A stretch of DNA of 6,684 bases. Source: Acidobacteriota bacterium. Its GTDB lineage: Bacteria; Acidobacteriota; Terriglobia; Versatilivoradales; Versatilivoraceae. Below, piece by piece: positions 1 to 6,409 of the stretch; positions within the stretch are counted from its first letter, which is position 1, and each line of letters opens with the position of its first letter. The notes beneath the pieces were generated by a model. The model was not told the origin of the DNA. It did no database searches and was given only the letters and a program-made list of their open reading frames with translations. Made by a program: the position numbers and the translations under genes. Location: the NCBI GenBank assembly GCA_026706225.1, contig JAPOZE010000386.1, positions 1 to 6,684 on the forward strand, written 5' to 3'.

Positions 1-795
1 ACCGGTGGATCGCCCGGTGTTTCCCACGAAGCCGATCACCTGGCCTCGCCGGACCCCATCACCCGGTTTCACGTTGTAGGCGGAGAGGTGGGCGTAGACG
101 GTTGAGAGCCCGAAGTGGTGTCTCAGGATGATTGTCTTGCCGTAATCGGAGCGCCAACTGGTGGAATGAACCGTCCCGTCGGCCGAGGCCATCACCCGGC
201 TGCCGGGGCGAGTGGTAATGTCGATGCCTCGATGAAACCGTGACTTTCCCGGGCCGAAACGGTTCCGGATGAAACCGAAGCGATCCCCCAGCATTCCTTC
301 GGCCGGCCAGGTGCTGGGAGTGTAGCTCAACCGGAAGTACCTGTGGCGGTAGAGTTCGGCAAGCTCATCGATTTGTCGGTTCGCGTTCTCGAACTGGTTA
401 CGAAACGCCTCCGATCGTGCCGGCAACGGTGCGCCGCCGCCCTCGGAGAAGGTGAGCCGGCTGAAGTAGACCTGGGACGGTCCGCCGTTCCGCCCCCGAC
501 CGGCGGCAAGTCGGGAACGACCCTGCACTTCTTCGGCCAGCAACTCCAGCGAGGAGAGCCGGTCGCCCACCCGCTGCAGCCTCTGTCTCAGGTCTTGATT
601 TTCCTGCTTGAAATGGCGGAGATCGCTGCGAAGCCGCTCATTGTCCAATAACTGCGCGGTGTCGCGGGCGACATCCAGCGTCCGGGTGCTCAGCGCCACC
701 ACACCGAAGACACCGAGCAGCACCGATACGGCCAGCAATCCACGGTAGCGGATCGGCCGGCGACCTTCATTTGGGCGGTAGGGATATGATTCCAT
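1..795 (-). CDS. M23 family metallopeptidase (membrane-anchored peptidoglycan endopeptidase), C-terminus cut by window edge
   Basis: The frame is open from an ATG at 793-795 to the window edge and gives 265 residues. Residues 1-19 are basic (R12, R13, R16, R18), followed by a hydrophobic segment at about 20-36, so the protein is probably anchored in the inner membrane with its bulk in the periplasm. Residues about 41-92 are rich in Leu, Arg, Glu and Gln in a coiled-coil pattern. The M23 (LytM-like) domain starts near residue 168. The zinc-ligand motif HxxxD is H188-D192 (HRGID), the catalytic His motif YAHL has H236, and the glycine-rich strand GFVGNTGRSTG ends the visible part. The last motif, HxH, should follow at once but lies outside. 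Family members cleave peptide cross-bridges in the wall or activate amidases; I cannot tell which applies. AGGGA five bases upstream supports the start. The gene diverges from the aminotransferase cluster and is probably unrelated to it. Confidence 0.9.
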   Translation of the reverse strand, partial: MESYPYRPNEGRRPIRYRGLLAVSVLLGVFGVVALSTRTLDVARDTAQLLDNERLRSDLRHFKQENQDLRQRLQRVGDRLSSLELLAEEVQGRSRLAAGRGRNGGPSQVYFSRLTFSEGGGAPLPARSEAFRNQFENANRQIDELAELYRHRYFRLSYTPSTWPAEGMLGDRFGFIRNRFGPGKSRFHRGIDITTRPGSRVMASADGTVHSTSWRSDYGKTIILRHHFGLSTVYAHLSAYNVKPGDGVRRGQVIGFVGNTGRSTG

Positions 796-869
796 GCGAT
801 TCCCTGAAGTGAGGGAGGAAACGGCAATTCCGGGTGCCGGATTCCTGCTGGCGAACCGCAGTCGCGAGC

Positions 870-898
870 ACTATAGCAAAGGGGATTGCCCCGGTCAA
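870..898 (-). promoter_or_regulatory. sigma-70-type promoter for the M23 peptidase gene
   Basis: On the minus strand, TTGACC (893-898) and TATAGT (870-875) are separated by exactly 17 bases. Each box matches the sigma-70 consensus at five of six positions. The predicted start of transcription is near 863, leaving a leader of about 65-70 bases before the ATG at 795. The spacer holds a short dyad, GGGG-N4-CCCC (881-892), which may be chance in GC-rich DNA. The boxes are read directly; activity is inferred. Confidence 0.6.
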
Positions 899-949
899 AG
901 AAACATTTGGTGCCTGGCGAGGCCCCTTTTCGCTCTTCCCGCATTGCAT

Positions 950-979
950 TTGACAGGTTCCGCCGGCATTCCATAGGAT
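950..979 (+). promoter_or_regulatory. sigma-70-type promoter for the aminotransferase cluster
   Basis: A perfect TTGACA (950-955) is followed after 18 bases by TAGGAT (974-979), which keeps the three most conserved -10 bases (T, A and the final T). Transcription would start near 986, about 42 bases before the ATG at 1028. The -35 box lies about 50 bases from that of the opposite promoter, so the two form a divergent pair. No other convincing promoter precedes the later genes of the cluster. Confidence 0.5.
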
Positions 980-982
980 AGT

Positions 983-1009
983 CCGGTTTCAGGAATCGAT
1001 CCCAACCGG
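983..1009. promoter_or_regulatory. inverted repeat CCGGTT-N15-AACCGG, possible operator
   Basis: A perfect six-base dyad (983-988 and 1004-1009) starts four bases after the -10 box, over the expected transcription start. The loop contains the small palindrome ATCGAT (995-1000). This position suits a repressor site; an RNA hairpin is less likely because the left arm spans the likely transcript start. A six-base dyad can occur by chance, so this is only a candidate. Confidence 0.25.
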
Positions 1010-1027
1010 CAACCCAGGGAATCAAGA

Positions 1028-2233
1028 ATGCCCGAATCGGTCTCATCGCGGCTCCAGGTGGATTTTCCCGCGGTCCAGACGCGGCTCAACGCCGAGGAAG
1101 AAGCCGTGGTCCTGGAGACGATTCGCAACAGCCCTACCTGGAGCCAGGGAGAGCAGCAGCGGGCCTTCGAGCAGGAATTCACCCGCTACGTCGGATGCGC
1201 CGACAGCCTGGCCGTGAGCAGTTGCACCTCGGCCCTGGAGATGGCTGCCGCCCTTTGCGGCCTGGCCCCGGAGGACGAGGTCATTCTCCCGGCCCACACC
1301 TTCGTGTCCAGCGCCGTTCCCTTCGCCCGCACCGGAGCCCGGCTGGTCTTCTGCGATATCGACCCGGCCACCCGGCTGCTGTCGGCCGAGCATGTCGAGC
1401 CCTGCCTGACCGGGCGGACCAAGGCGATCGTGGTGGTCCACCTCTACGGTTTGCCCGCCGACATGGACCCGATTCTCCGCCTGGCCCGGGAGCACGACCT
1501 CAAGGTGGTGGAAGACGTGGCCCAGGCCCCTGGCGCGGTCTACAAGGGGCGGCGGACGGGCTCCATGGGGGACTTCGCCGCCTTCAGCTTCCACAACCAG
1601 AAAAATATCTCCACCCTGGGAGAGGGGGGCATGCTGACCGTCAGCGATCCGGCCGACGGGGAGCGGGCCCGAAAACTCCGCTGGATGGGCAACTGGCCCT
1701 TTGCGGGAGACCGGGAGCGTTACTGGGTGCCGGCCATGGGGAACCTGGTGAGCGGCATGAAGGGAGTCTGGCCCTTCAACTTCTGCCTCAGCGAGGTGCA
1801 GTGCGCCGTGGGACGGCGGTTGCTCCGGCGTCTGGATGCGATCAATGCCCGCAGGCGGGACCAGGCCGACCTGGTTCGTACGGCCTTGGCCGATGTTCCC
1901 GAGCTCTCCTTCCAGAGTGTGCCGGACGGCCACCTGCACGCCTACCACCTGCTGGTGGCCCACTTCGACAGTTCCCGAACGCGGGGGACGCGGGACGACC
2001 TCATCCAAGTGCTGCATCGGGACTACGGGATCAAGTGCATAGTCCAGTACTGGCCCCTCTATCGCTCGGAGCTCTTCCGGTCCTTCGGCTACGGAAACGT
2101 CCGACTGCCCAACACCGACGCCTTTTTCGACAACATGATCAGCTTTCCCTTCTGGTCGGATATGCCGGAGGAGACCTTGCGCACCATGGCCGGCAGCGTT
2201 CGCTCGGCCGTCCAACGGTTGCGGACCGGCTAG
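1028..2233 (+). CDS. DegT/DnrJ/EryC1/StrS family PLP-dependent aminotransferase
   Basis: The 401-residue product has the usual length for this fold-type I family, which transfers an amino group, commonly from L-glutamate or L-glutamine, to keto sugars, keto-cyclitols and related carbonyls. The cofactor phosphate loop is SSCTSAL (64-70). D163 in VVEDVAQAPGA is the Asp that contacts the PLP pyridine nitrogen, and K192 in FHNQKNISTLGEGG is the Schiff-base Lys. The C-terminal small domain follows the family pattern, including the segment YWPLY. AGGGA at 1016-1020, seven bases before the ATG, fixes the start. The gene is first in the cluster and has its own promoter upstream. Family members act on nucleotide sugars in polysaccharide or antibiotic pathways. 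Here no nucleotide-sugar enzyme or glycosyltransferase is in view, so the substrate stays open. Family call firm; substrate unknown. Confidence 0.95.
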   Translation: MPESVSSRLQVDFPAVQTRLNAEEEAVVLETIRNSPTWSQGEQQRAFEQEFTRYVGCADSLAVSSCTSALEMAAALCGLAPEDEVILPAHTFVSSAVPFARTGARLVFCDIDPATRLLSAEHVEPCLTGRTKAIVVVHLYGLPADMDPILRLAREHDLKVVEDVAQAPGAVYKGRRTGSMGDFAAFSFHNQKNISTLGEGGMLTVSDPADGERARKLRWMGNWPFAGDRERYWVPAMGNLVSGMKGVWPFNFCLSEVQCAVGRRLLRRLDAINARRRDQADLVRTALADVPELSFQSVPDGHLHAYHLLVAHFDSSRTRGTRDDLIQVLHRDYGIKCIVQYWPLYRSELFRSFGYGNVRLPNTDAFFDNMISFPFWSDMPEETLRTMAGSVRSAVQRLRTG

Positions 2234-2235
2234 TT

Positions 2236-2259
2236 CGGCAGGGAACGGCACGCCTGCCG
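2236..2259 (+). other. RNA hairpin candidate directly after the first aminotransferase
   Basis: CGGCAGG (2236-2242) and CCTGCCG (2253-2259) form a perfect seven-base GC-rich stem with a ten-base loop, starting three bases after the stop codon at 2231-2233. No run of T follows, so it does not look like a standard intrinsic terminator. It could protect the upstream message end, weaken read-through, or have no role. Confidence 0.35.
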
Positions 2260-2318
2260 GCCTGCAGGTCCCCGAATTGCCGCCTGGGGGCCGGTGGTCC
2301 ACTAGCTGCCCCAAAACA

Positions 2319-2328
2319 CCTCCGGAGG
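2319..2328. repeat. perfect palindrome CCTCCGGAGG in the 124-base gap
   Basis: This ten-base palindrome contains GGAGG, a strong Shine-Dalgarno-like string, but no start codon lies at a usable distance behind it. It sits 29 bases before the true ATG at 2358. Flanking bases CCGGT (2291-2295) and ACCGG (2333-2337) can also pair, so the leader may fold. The function is unknown and chance is possible. Confidence 0.25.
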
Positions 2329-2345
2329 ACGGACCGGGGGGATTC

Positions 2346-2351
2346 GAGGAA
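2346..2351 (+). promoter_or_regulatory. ribosome binding site that sets the class IV aminotransferase start
   Basis: GAGGAA lies six bases before the ATG at 2358. The frame stays open upstream to a TTG at 2277, but the extra 27 residues have low complexity and no family similarity that I recognise. The ATG at 2358 starts with MSCRTVYFNGEFV, the normal N-terminus of class IV aminotransferases. Confidence 0.75.
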
Positions 2352-2357
2352 ATCGAC

Positions 2358-3302
2358 ATGTCCTGCAGAACGGTTTACTTCAACGGAGAGTTTGTCAGCG
2401 AACAGGAGGCCCGGGTCTCCATTTTCGATTCAGCCCTCATGTTCGGAGACATGGTGTTCGACATGACCCGAACCTACGGCCAAAAGCCCTTCAGGCTCAA
2501 GGAGCACCTGGAGCGCATCTATGCCGGGCTCAAGTACCTGGAGATCGATTGCGGCCTGACCCTCGAGGAGATGGAGCAGGCCACCCTGGAGACCCTGGAA
2601 AGGAACCTGGCCGTGGTGGACGGGGCCGATGTCCAGATCATGCACGACGTTTCCCGAGGGCCGCTCCCCGTGTACAAGAGCGTTTTCGGAGGCGCCGTCG
2701 AACCCACCGTGTCCATCAACTGCTGGCCCCTGTGGTGGCACCTGGCCGGCAACGGCCCCCTCTACCGCTCGGGGGTCCACTCGGTGATCGTCCCCCAGAG
2801 ATCGGTGCCCGCCTACCTGATCGATCCCAAGGTCAAGAACAGAAGCCGCCTTCACTACCAGATGGCCAACCTGCAGGCCCACAGGGTGGACCCCCATGCC
2901 ATGCCCCTGTTGACCGACGATCAGGGCTTCATCACCGAAGGCAGCGGCTCCAACTTCTTCATCGTGCGCCAGGGCCGGGTGCTCACCGCCAAGAGCCACA
3001 ATATTCTGGTGGGCGTGTCGCGCAATGCCGTCCTGGACCTGCTGACCGCCATGTCGGTGCCCTGGTCGGAAGAAGACTTCGGGGCCTACGAAGTCGTCAA
3101 CGCCGACGAGGCCTTTCACACCGCCACCACCTTTGCCGTCATGCCCTGCACCCGCATCAACGGAATGCTGGTGGGTGACGGGAAGCCGGGCCGGCTCACC
3201 CAGAAGCTCATTGCGGCCTTCAGCGAGACGGTCGGCGTGGACATCGTGGCTCAAGCCGACGAATACGCCGCAAAAGTCAGGGAGATGGAGGGTTCCGGTT
3301 AG
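2358..3302 (+). CDS. class IV (fold type IV) PLP-dependent aminotransferase, not a typical IlvE
   Basis: The 314-residue product fits the family of branched-chain aminotransferases, D-amino acid transaminases, (R)-amine transaminases and aminodeoxychorismate lyases. The N-terminal block VSIFDSALMFGD (20-31) and the phosphate-binding Arg in FRLKEHLERI (R46) are present. K160 in KNRSRLHY is the Schiff-base Lys, E194 in TEGSGSN contacts the PLP ring nitrogen, and the loop GVSRNAVLDL (219-228) completes the site. In branched-chain enzymes a Y-x-R motif lies just before the conserved T/SRG; by my eye alignment the matching residues are Q93-I-M95, before VSRG (98-101). An unusual tryptophan-rich segment, CWPLWWHLAG (122-131), follows. 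Both points argue against a standard IlvE and for another carbonyl or amine substrate. The gene lies between two aminotransferases of other families. Confidence 0.92.
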   Translation: MSCRTVYFNGEFVSEQEARVSIFDSALMFGDMVFDMTRTYGQKPFRLKEHLERIYAGLKYLEIDCGLTLEEMEQATLETLERNLAVVDGADVQIMHDVSRGPLPVYKSVFGGAVEPTVSINCWPLWWHLAGNGPLYRSGVHSVIVPQRSVPAYLIDPKVKNRSRLHYQMANLQAHRVDPHAMPLLTDDQGFITEGSGSNFFIVRQGRVLTAKSHNILVGVSRNAVLDLLTAMSVPWSEEDFGAYEVVNADEAFHTATTFAVMPCTRINGMLVGDGKPGRLTQKLIAAFSETVGVDIVAQADEYAAKVREMEGSG

Positions 3303-3334
3303 GTCGAAGTGCCGGGCCCACTCTTCAGCTTGCG

Positions 3335-3355
3335 GCATCCTTCTGCCAGGGATGC
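3335..3355 (+). other. RNA hairpin candidate just before the class III aminotransferase RBS
   Basis: GCATCC (3335-3340) pairs with GGATGC (3350-3355), and a T-G pair can extend the stem inward, leaving a seven-base loop. The 3' arm ends one base before the AAGGAG at 3357-3362. It has no T run. It could mark a processing site or influence ribosome access; chance is also possible. Confidence 0.3.
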
Positions 3356-3356
3356 A

Positions 3357-3362
3357 AAGGAG
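3357..3362 (+). promoter_or_regulatory. ribosome binding site that sets the class III aminotransferase start
   Basis: AAGGAG is nine bases before the ATG at 3372. A GTG at 3309 in the same frame would add 21 residues but has no Shine-Dalgarno at a normal distance, lies only seven bases after the previous stop, and encodes no recognisable family sequence. A second ATG at 3378 is possible but more distant from the site. Confidence 0.75.
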
Positions 3363-3371
3363 CAGTGTTCC

Positions 3372-4709
3372 ATGGCCATGAGCATTCTGGATCTGACGCC
3401 TGCGCCCACCCGCCCGGTGAAGACCCGATTCCGCCGTATCGTCACGCCCATTCCCGTTCCCCAATCCATTGATCTGATCCGGCGCCTGCGGGAGGTGGAG
3501 CCGCGGTCCATGGCCGGCATGGTGCCCATTGTCTGGCATCGGGCCCAGGGGTTCCAGGTGAGCGACCCCTACGGCAACCAGTGGATCGACTTGAGCAGCG
3601 GCATCGTGATGGCCAACAGCGGGCATGCCCACCCCCGCGTCCTGGAAGCCATCCGGAGACAGACGGATTCGCCGCTGCTCTTCACCTACGCCTACCCGGG
3701 ACAAGTCCGGCAGCGGCTGCTGGAGCGGTTGGTCAGGCTGGTGCCTCCCGGACTGGACAAGGCCATCCTGTTTTCATCGGGAACCGAAGCCAACGAGTGC
3801 GCCATCACGCTGATGCGGCGGCACGGCCGGCGGATCTCTCCCCGCAAGACGGCAATTCTGTCCCTGGAGGGGAACTACCATGGCCGGACACTGGCGGCCA
3901 AGGCGGCCAGCGGGGGAGAAGACCGGGTGGACGGCATCCCTCGGGATCAACTGGGCCACTTTCTGCTTCCCACTCCCGGAGAAAACGGATTCGCTGCCGA
4001 TCTGCAGTCCCGAGGCCTGGACCCCTCAGAGGTCGCCGGCATCATCCTGGAATCCATTCCCGGCGTCACCACCGCCTGCCATCCCCTGGAATACGTGCGG
4101 GAGTTGAGGGAGTGGGCGACCCGCCATGGGGTGCTGATCGCCGTGGACGAGATCCAGTGCGGGATCGGGCGGACGGGGAAGATGTTCGCCATCGAACACT
4201 ATGGCGTTGCTCCCGACCTGATCACCTGCGGCAAGGGGCTGAGCTCCAGCCTGCCGGTTTCGGCCGTGATCGGGGCCGGGGAGGTGATGGACCTGGCTCC
4301 CCCGGGGGAAATGTCCAGCACCTTCGGCGGCAACCCGGTCTGCGCGGCCGCTGCCGAGGCCAACCTGGAGTTGATGGAAGAGGAAGGGCTGGTGGAGCGG
4401 GCAGCGGAGCTGGGAGAGCAGCTCGAACAGTGGCTGGCGCCGGTCGCGCGGAGGCGCCCCGGATCGATCGGCCAGGTCAGCGGCAAAGGACTGTTTTATT
4501 CCATCCACCTGAGAAATCCCGCCACGGGGCAGCCCTGTGTGGAGATGGCCGATCAGGTGGCCCTGGAGTGCGTCCGCCGGGGTGTCCTGCTGTTTGTGAC
4601 GGGGCGGGGCTTCCTCAAGATCGTGCCTCCGCTGACGATCGACCGGGAGGCTTTGAAGGAGGCCGTGGAGGTGGTGGCGGCTGTCCTGGACGAGGAGTTG
4701 ACTGCATGA
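3372..4709 (+). CDS. class III (omega/acetylornithine-type) PLP-dependent aminotransferase
   Basis: The 445-residue product belongs to the fold-type I class III family (GabT, ArgD, BioA, 2,2-dialkylglycine decarboxylase and omega-transaminases), which moves terminal amino groups of diamines, omega-amino acids or simple amines. Visible motifs are the PLP phosphate loop SSGTEANE (135-142), the ring-stacking segment NYHGRTL (168-174), VDEIQCGIGRTGK (258-270) with the ring-nitrogen Asp D259 and Q262, and the Schiff-base Lys K288 in ITCGKGLSSSLP. TFGGNPVCAAAA (317-328) is the phosphate-contacting loop of the partner subunit. The first 45 residues are an N-terminal arm without strong motifs. The stop codon overlaps the SDR start as ATGA, so the two are probably translationally coupled. 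It may be a 4-aminobutyrate-like or ornithine-like enzyme; I cannot choose. The family is certain and the substrate unknown. Confidence 0.95.
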   Translation: MAMSILDLTPAPTRPVKTRFRRIVTPIPVPQSIDLIRRLREVEPRSMAGMVPIVWHRAQGFQVSDPYGNQWIDLSSGIVMANSGHAHPRVLEAIRRQTDSPLLFTYAYPGQVRQRLLERLVRLVPPGLDKAILFSSGTEANECAITLMRRHGRRISPRKTAILSLEGNYHGRTLAAKAASGGEDRVDGIPRDQLGHFLLPTPGENGFAADLQSRGLDPSEVAGIILESIPGVTTACHPLEYVRELREWATRHGVLIAVDEIQCGIGRTGKMFAIEHYGVAPDLITCGKGLSSSLPVSAVIGAGEVMDLAPPGEMSSTFGGNPVCAAAAEANLELMEEEGLVERAAELGEQLEQWLAPVARRRPGSIGQVSGKGLFYSIHLRNPATGQPCVEMADQVALECVRRGVLLFVTGRGFLKIVPPLTIDREALKEAVEVVAAVLDEELTA

Positions 4710-5476
4710 CACGGCCATTGACGGTGGACCTGCAGGGACGCACTGCCCTCGTGACCGGCGGCGGCACGGGAATTGGCCGGGCCATCTCCCTGGGGTTGGC
4801 CCGCTGCGGGGCCCGGGTGGTGGTGAACTATTCCCGGAGCGCCAAGGAGGCGGAGGCCACCGCGGCTGAAATCGCGGCCCAGGGAGGGCAGGCCCTGGCC
4901 CTTCGCGCCGACGTGACCGACGAGGACCAGGTCAGGCAGGCCGTGGCGAACGCGGTCCGGACCTGTGGCGGGCTGGACATCCTGATGGCAAACGCCGGGG
5001 GGCCGACCGAGAGCTGCTCCACCGAGGACCTGTCCAGCCAGGACTGGGATGCGGGGTTGAACCTGAATTGCAAGTCGGTCTTCCTGTGCGTCAAGCACGC
5101 CGCCCCCCACCTGCCGGACGGCCGGGGACGGATCCTCATTACCTCTTCCATCAGCGGCCGCAGCGGCGGCGGTCCCGGAACCATCACCTACACGGCCGCC
5201 AAGGGAGCCCTGAACAACCTGGTGCGGGGGTGGGCCAAGGAGTATGCTCGGCGCGGCATTACCGTCAATGCCATCGCTCCGGGCGTCATCTGGACCCGCA
5301 TCCACCAGCAGCGCACCCCTCCGGAGGTCTACCGGGGCCTGATCCAGCGCATCCCCCTGGGCCGCGACGGCCAGCCCGAGGATTGCGTGGGAGCGGCCCT
5401 CTTTCTGGCCAGCGCGGACGCCTCCTTCATCACCGGACAAATCCTGGAAGTCAACGGCGGGATGCTGATGCCGTGA
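4706..5476 (+). CDS. short-chain dehydrogenase/reductase (classical SDR, FabG-like)
   Basis: The 256-residue product has every classical SDR landmark: the cofactor-binding TGGGTGIG (17-24), an acidic D69 in ADVTD, NAGG (96-99), and the catalytic tetrad N121, S148, Y162 and K166 (YTAAK). The C-terminal motif GQILEVNGG (244-252) is typical of FabG-like members. NYSRS (41-45) after the second strand lacks the acidic residue that marks NADH enzymes, so NADPH is likelier. It would reduce a ketone to a secondary alcohol or the reverse. GAGGAG (4692-4697), eight bases upstream, supports the ATG, which overlaps the previous stop by four bases. The frame is open far upstream, but that part is an off-frame reading of the class III gene. 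Location in an aminotransferase cluster argues against a fatty-acid role. It ends ten bases before the convergent hydrolase gene. Confidence 0.95.
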   Translation: MTRPLTVDLQGRTALVTGGGTGIGRAISLGLARCGARVVVNYSRSAKEAEATAAEIAAQGGQALALRADVTDEDQVRQAVANAVRTCGGLDILMANAGGPTESCSTEDLSSQDWDAGLNLNCKSVFLCVKHAAPHLPDGRGRILITSSISGRSGGGPGTITYTAAKGALNNLVRGWAKEYARRGITVNAIAPGVIWTRIHQQRTPPEVYRGLIQRIPLGRDGQPEDCVGAALFLASADASFITGQILEVNGGMLMP

Positions 5477-5486
5477 TGGTTGTCCT

Positions 5487-6368
5487 TCACTCCACCAGGG
5501 CGTCGAACAGCTCGGGGCGTCTCTGGCGCAGGGTGTAGTTGGGTTGGCTGCGGGCTTCCCAAAGCTTCTCGGGCAGCAGATCGGCCACCACCATCTCCTC
5601 TTCGATCTTCTCGAACGAGGTCCGGGCAGTGACCTGGCCCAGCGGGTCCACCACGATGCAGCCGCCGGCATGGTTGGGTTGATTGGGGCTGTCCTTGGGG
5701 TAGGTGTCGACAATCCCGGCTCGTCCGGCCTGATTGCAGAGCACGGTGTAGCAACTGTTTTCGTAGGCTCGGGCCGAAGCGATCATGTGGAAGTAGCGGC
5801 CCGAATAGGCGGCCGCCTCTCTCTCGGATTCCGGATCGTCGGTCCACATCTTGAGCCGGGCGGCGTGGGGCATCAGCAGCACGTCGGCGCCCTTCAGAGC
5901 CAGGATTCGGGGGACCTCCGGCAGGGAGTTGTCGTAGCAGATGATCGTCCCCACCCGGCACTTGCCGATGTCGAAGACCAGCATCTCCGAGCCGCCCTCG
6001 TAGTGGATGACCTCGTCCCGGGAGAGGTGAATCTTTCTCTGGGCCCCGATGTAGCCCTCGGGGCCCACCAGCACCTGGGTGTTGTAGACGATGTCACGCT
6101 CTTTTTCGCTGAGGCCCACGCTGAGGTGCAGATCCAGCGCCTGAGCCAGCAGGCAGAGGTGTTCAACGCTGGGCCCGTCGGGCACGGGCTCGGCCGCGTA
6201 CCAGGTATTGGGATCGTTGTGGCCGTGCACGACAAGCTCGGGGAAAAGGACCAGATCGGCACCCGAGTCCTTGGCGCGAGCCGCCCACCGGTCAATGGAG
6301 CGCAGGTTTTCTTTTGCCTGGCCCAGCAGCCCGTTCATGGCCACCGCCGCAATTTTCAGTGCTTGCAT
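5487..6368 (-). CDS. carbon-nitrogen hydrolase, nitrilase superfamily (probable amidase or carbamoylase)
   Basis: The 293-residue product matches the nitrilase superfamily in length and order of motifs. The catalytic residues are E44 in LFPELVVHGH, K112 in QRKIHLSRDE with a likely second Glu at E119, and the nucleophile C144 in GTIICYDNSLPE. The family hydrolyses nitriles, amides or N-carbamoyl compounds through a thioester, as a cytosolic enzyme. The segment GRYFHMIASARAYENSCYTVLCNQAG (190-215) fits the usual A-R-A-x-E-N part of the fold, read here in two pieces. No signal peptide is seen. GAGAGG at 6378-6383, nine bases before the ATG, supports the start. No promoter is clear upstream, so co-transcription with the aldo/keto reductase gene is likely. 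Amidase is more likely than true nitrilase, because many relatives with this ICYD motif act on amides; this is a weak inference. Confidence 0.92.
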   Translation of the reverse strand: MQALKIAAVAMNGLLGQAKENLRSIDRWAARAKDSGADLVLFPELVVHGHNDPNTWYAAEPVPDGPSVEHLCLLAQALDLHLSVGLSEKERDIVYNTQVLVGPEGYIGAQRKIHLSRDEVIHYEGGSEMLVFDIGKCRVGTIICYDNSLPEVPRILALKGADVLLMPHAARLKMWTDDPESEREAAAYSGRYFHMIASARAYENSCYTVLCNQAGRAGIVDTYPKDSPNQPNHAGGCIVVDPLGQVTARTSFEKIEEEMVVADLLPEKLWEARSQPNYTLRQRRPELFDALVE

Positions 6369-6409
6369 GAGAGCTGACCTCTCTTCGCTTCAGTCCGTTT
6401 CTTCCTGGC

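Noticed and set aside
343..651. Plus-strand open frame of 102 codons inside the M23 gene
   Set aside because: It lies wholly opposite the M23 coiled-coil region and lacks a ribosome binding site or recognisable content.
881..892. GGGG-N4-CCCC dyad in the spacer of the M23 promoter, considered as an operator
   Set aside because: A four-base G/C arm is too short to separate from chance in this base composition; it is noted only within the promoter entry.
1043..2359. Long minus-strand open frame (438 codons) opposite the DegT gene
   Set aside because: The translation is rich in Gly, Pro, His and Arg with no recognisable motifs. It is the usual antisense shadow of a GC-rich gene, and the plus strand encodes a clear aminotransferase.
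1195..2466. Plus-strand open frame of 423 codons overlapping the DegT gene in another frame
   Set aside because: Its Arg/Gly/Pro/Ala-rich composition is typical of an off-frame reading. The motif-bearing frame is 1028-2233.
2430..3704. Long minus-strand open frame (424 codons) opposite the class IV and class III genes
   Set aside because: It has low-complexity composition, spans two convincing plus-strand genes and their gap, and has no family features.
3581..4705. Upstream extension of the SDR frame, which would make a 631-residue fusion
   Set aside because: This part reads the class III aminotransferase out of frame and is Arg/Gly/Pro-rich nonsense. The SDR starts at 4706 with its own ribosome binding site.
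4553..6377. Open frames opposite the SDR (minus strand, 4553-5713) and opposite the hydrolase (plus strand, 5544-6377)
   Set aside because: Both are antisense or off-frame readings of genes with intact catalytic motifs, and neither shows a domain of its own.
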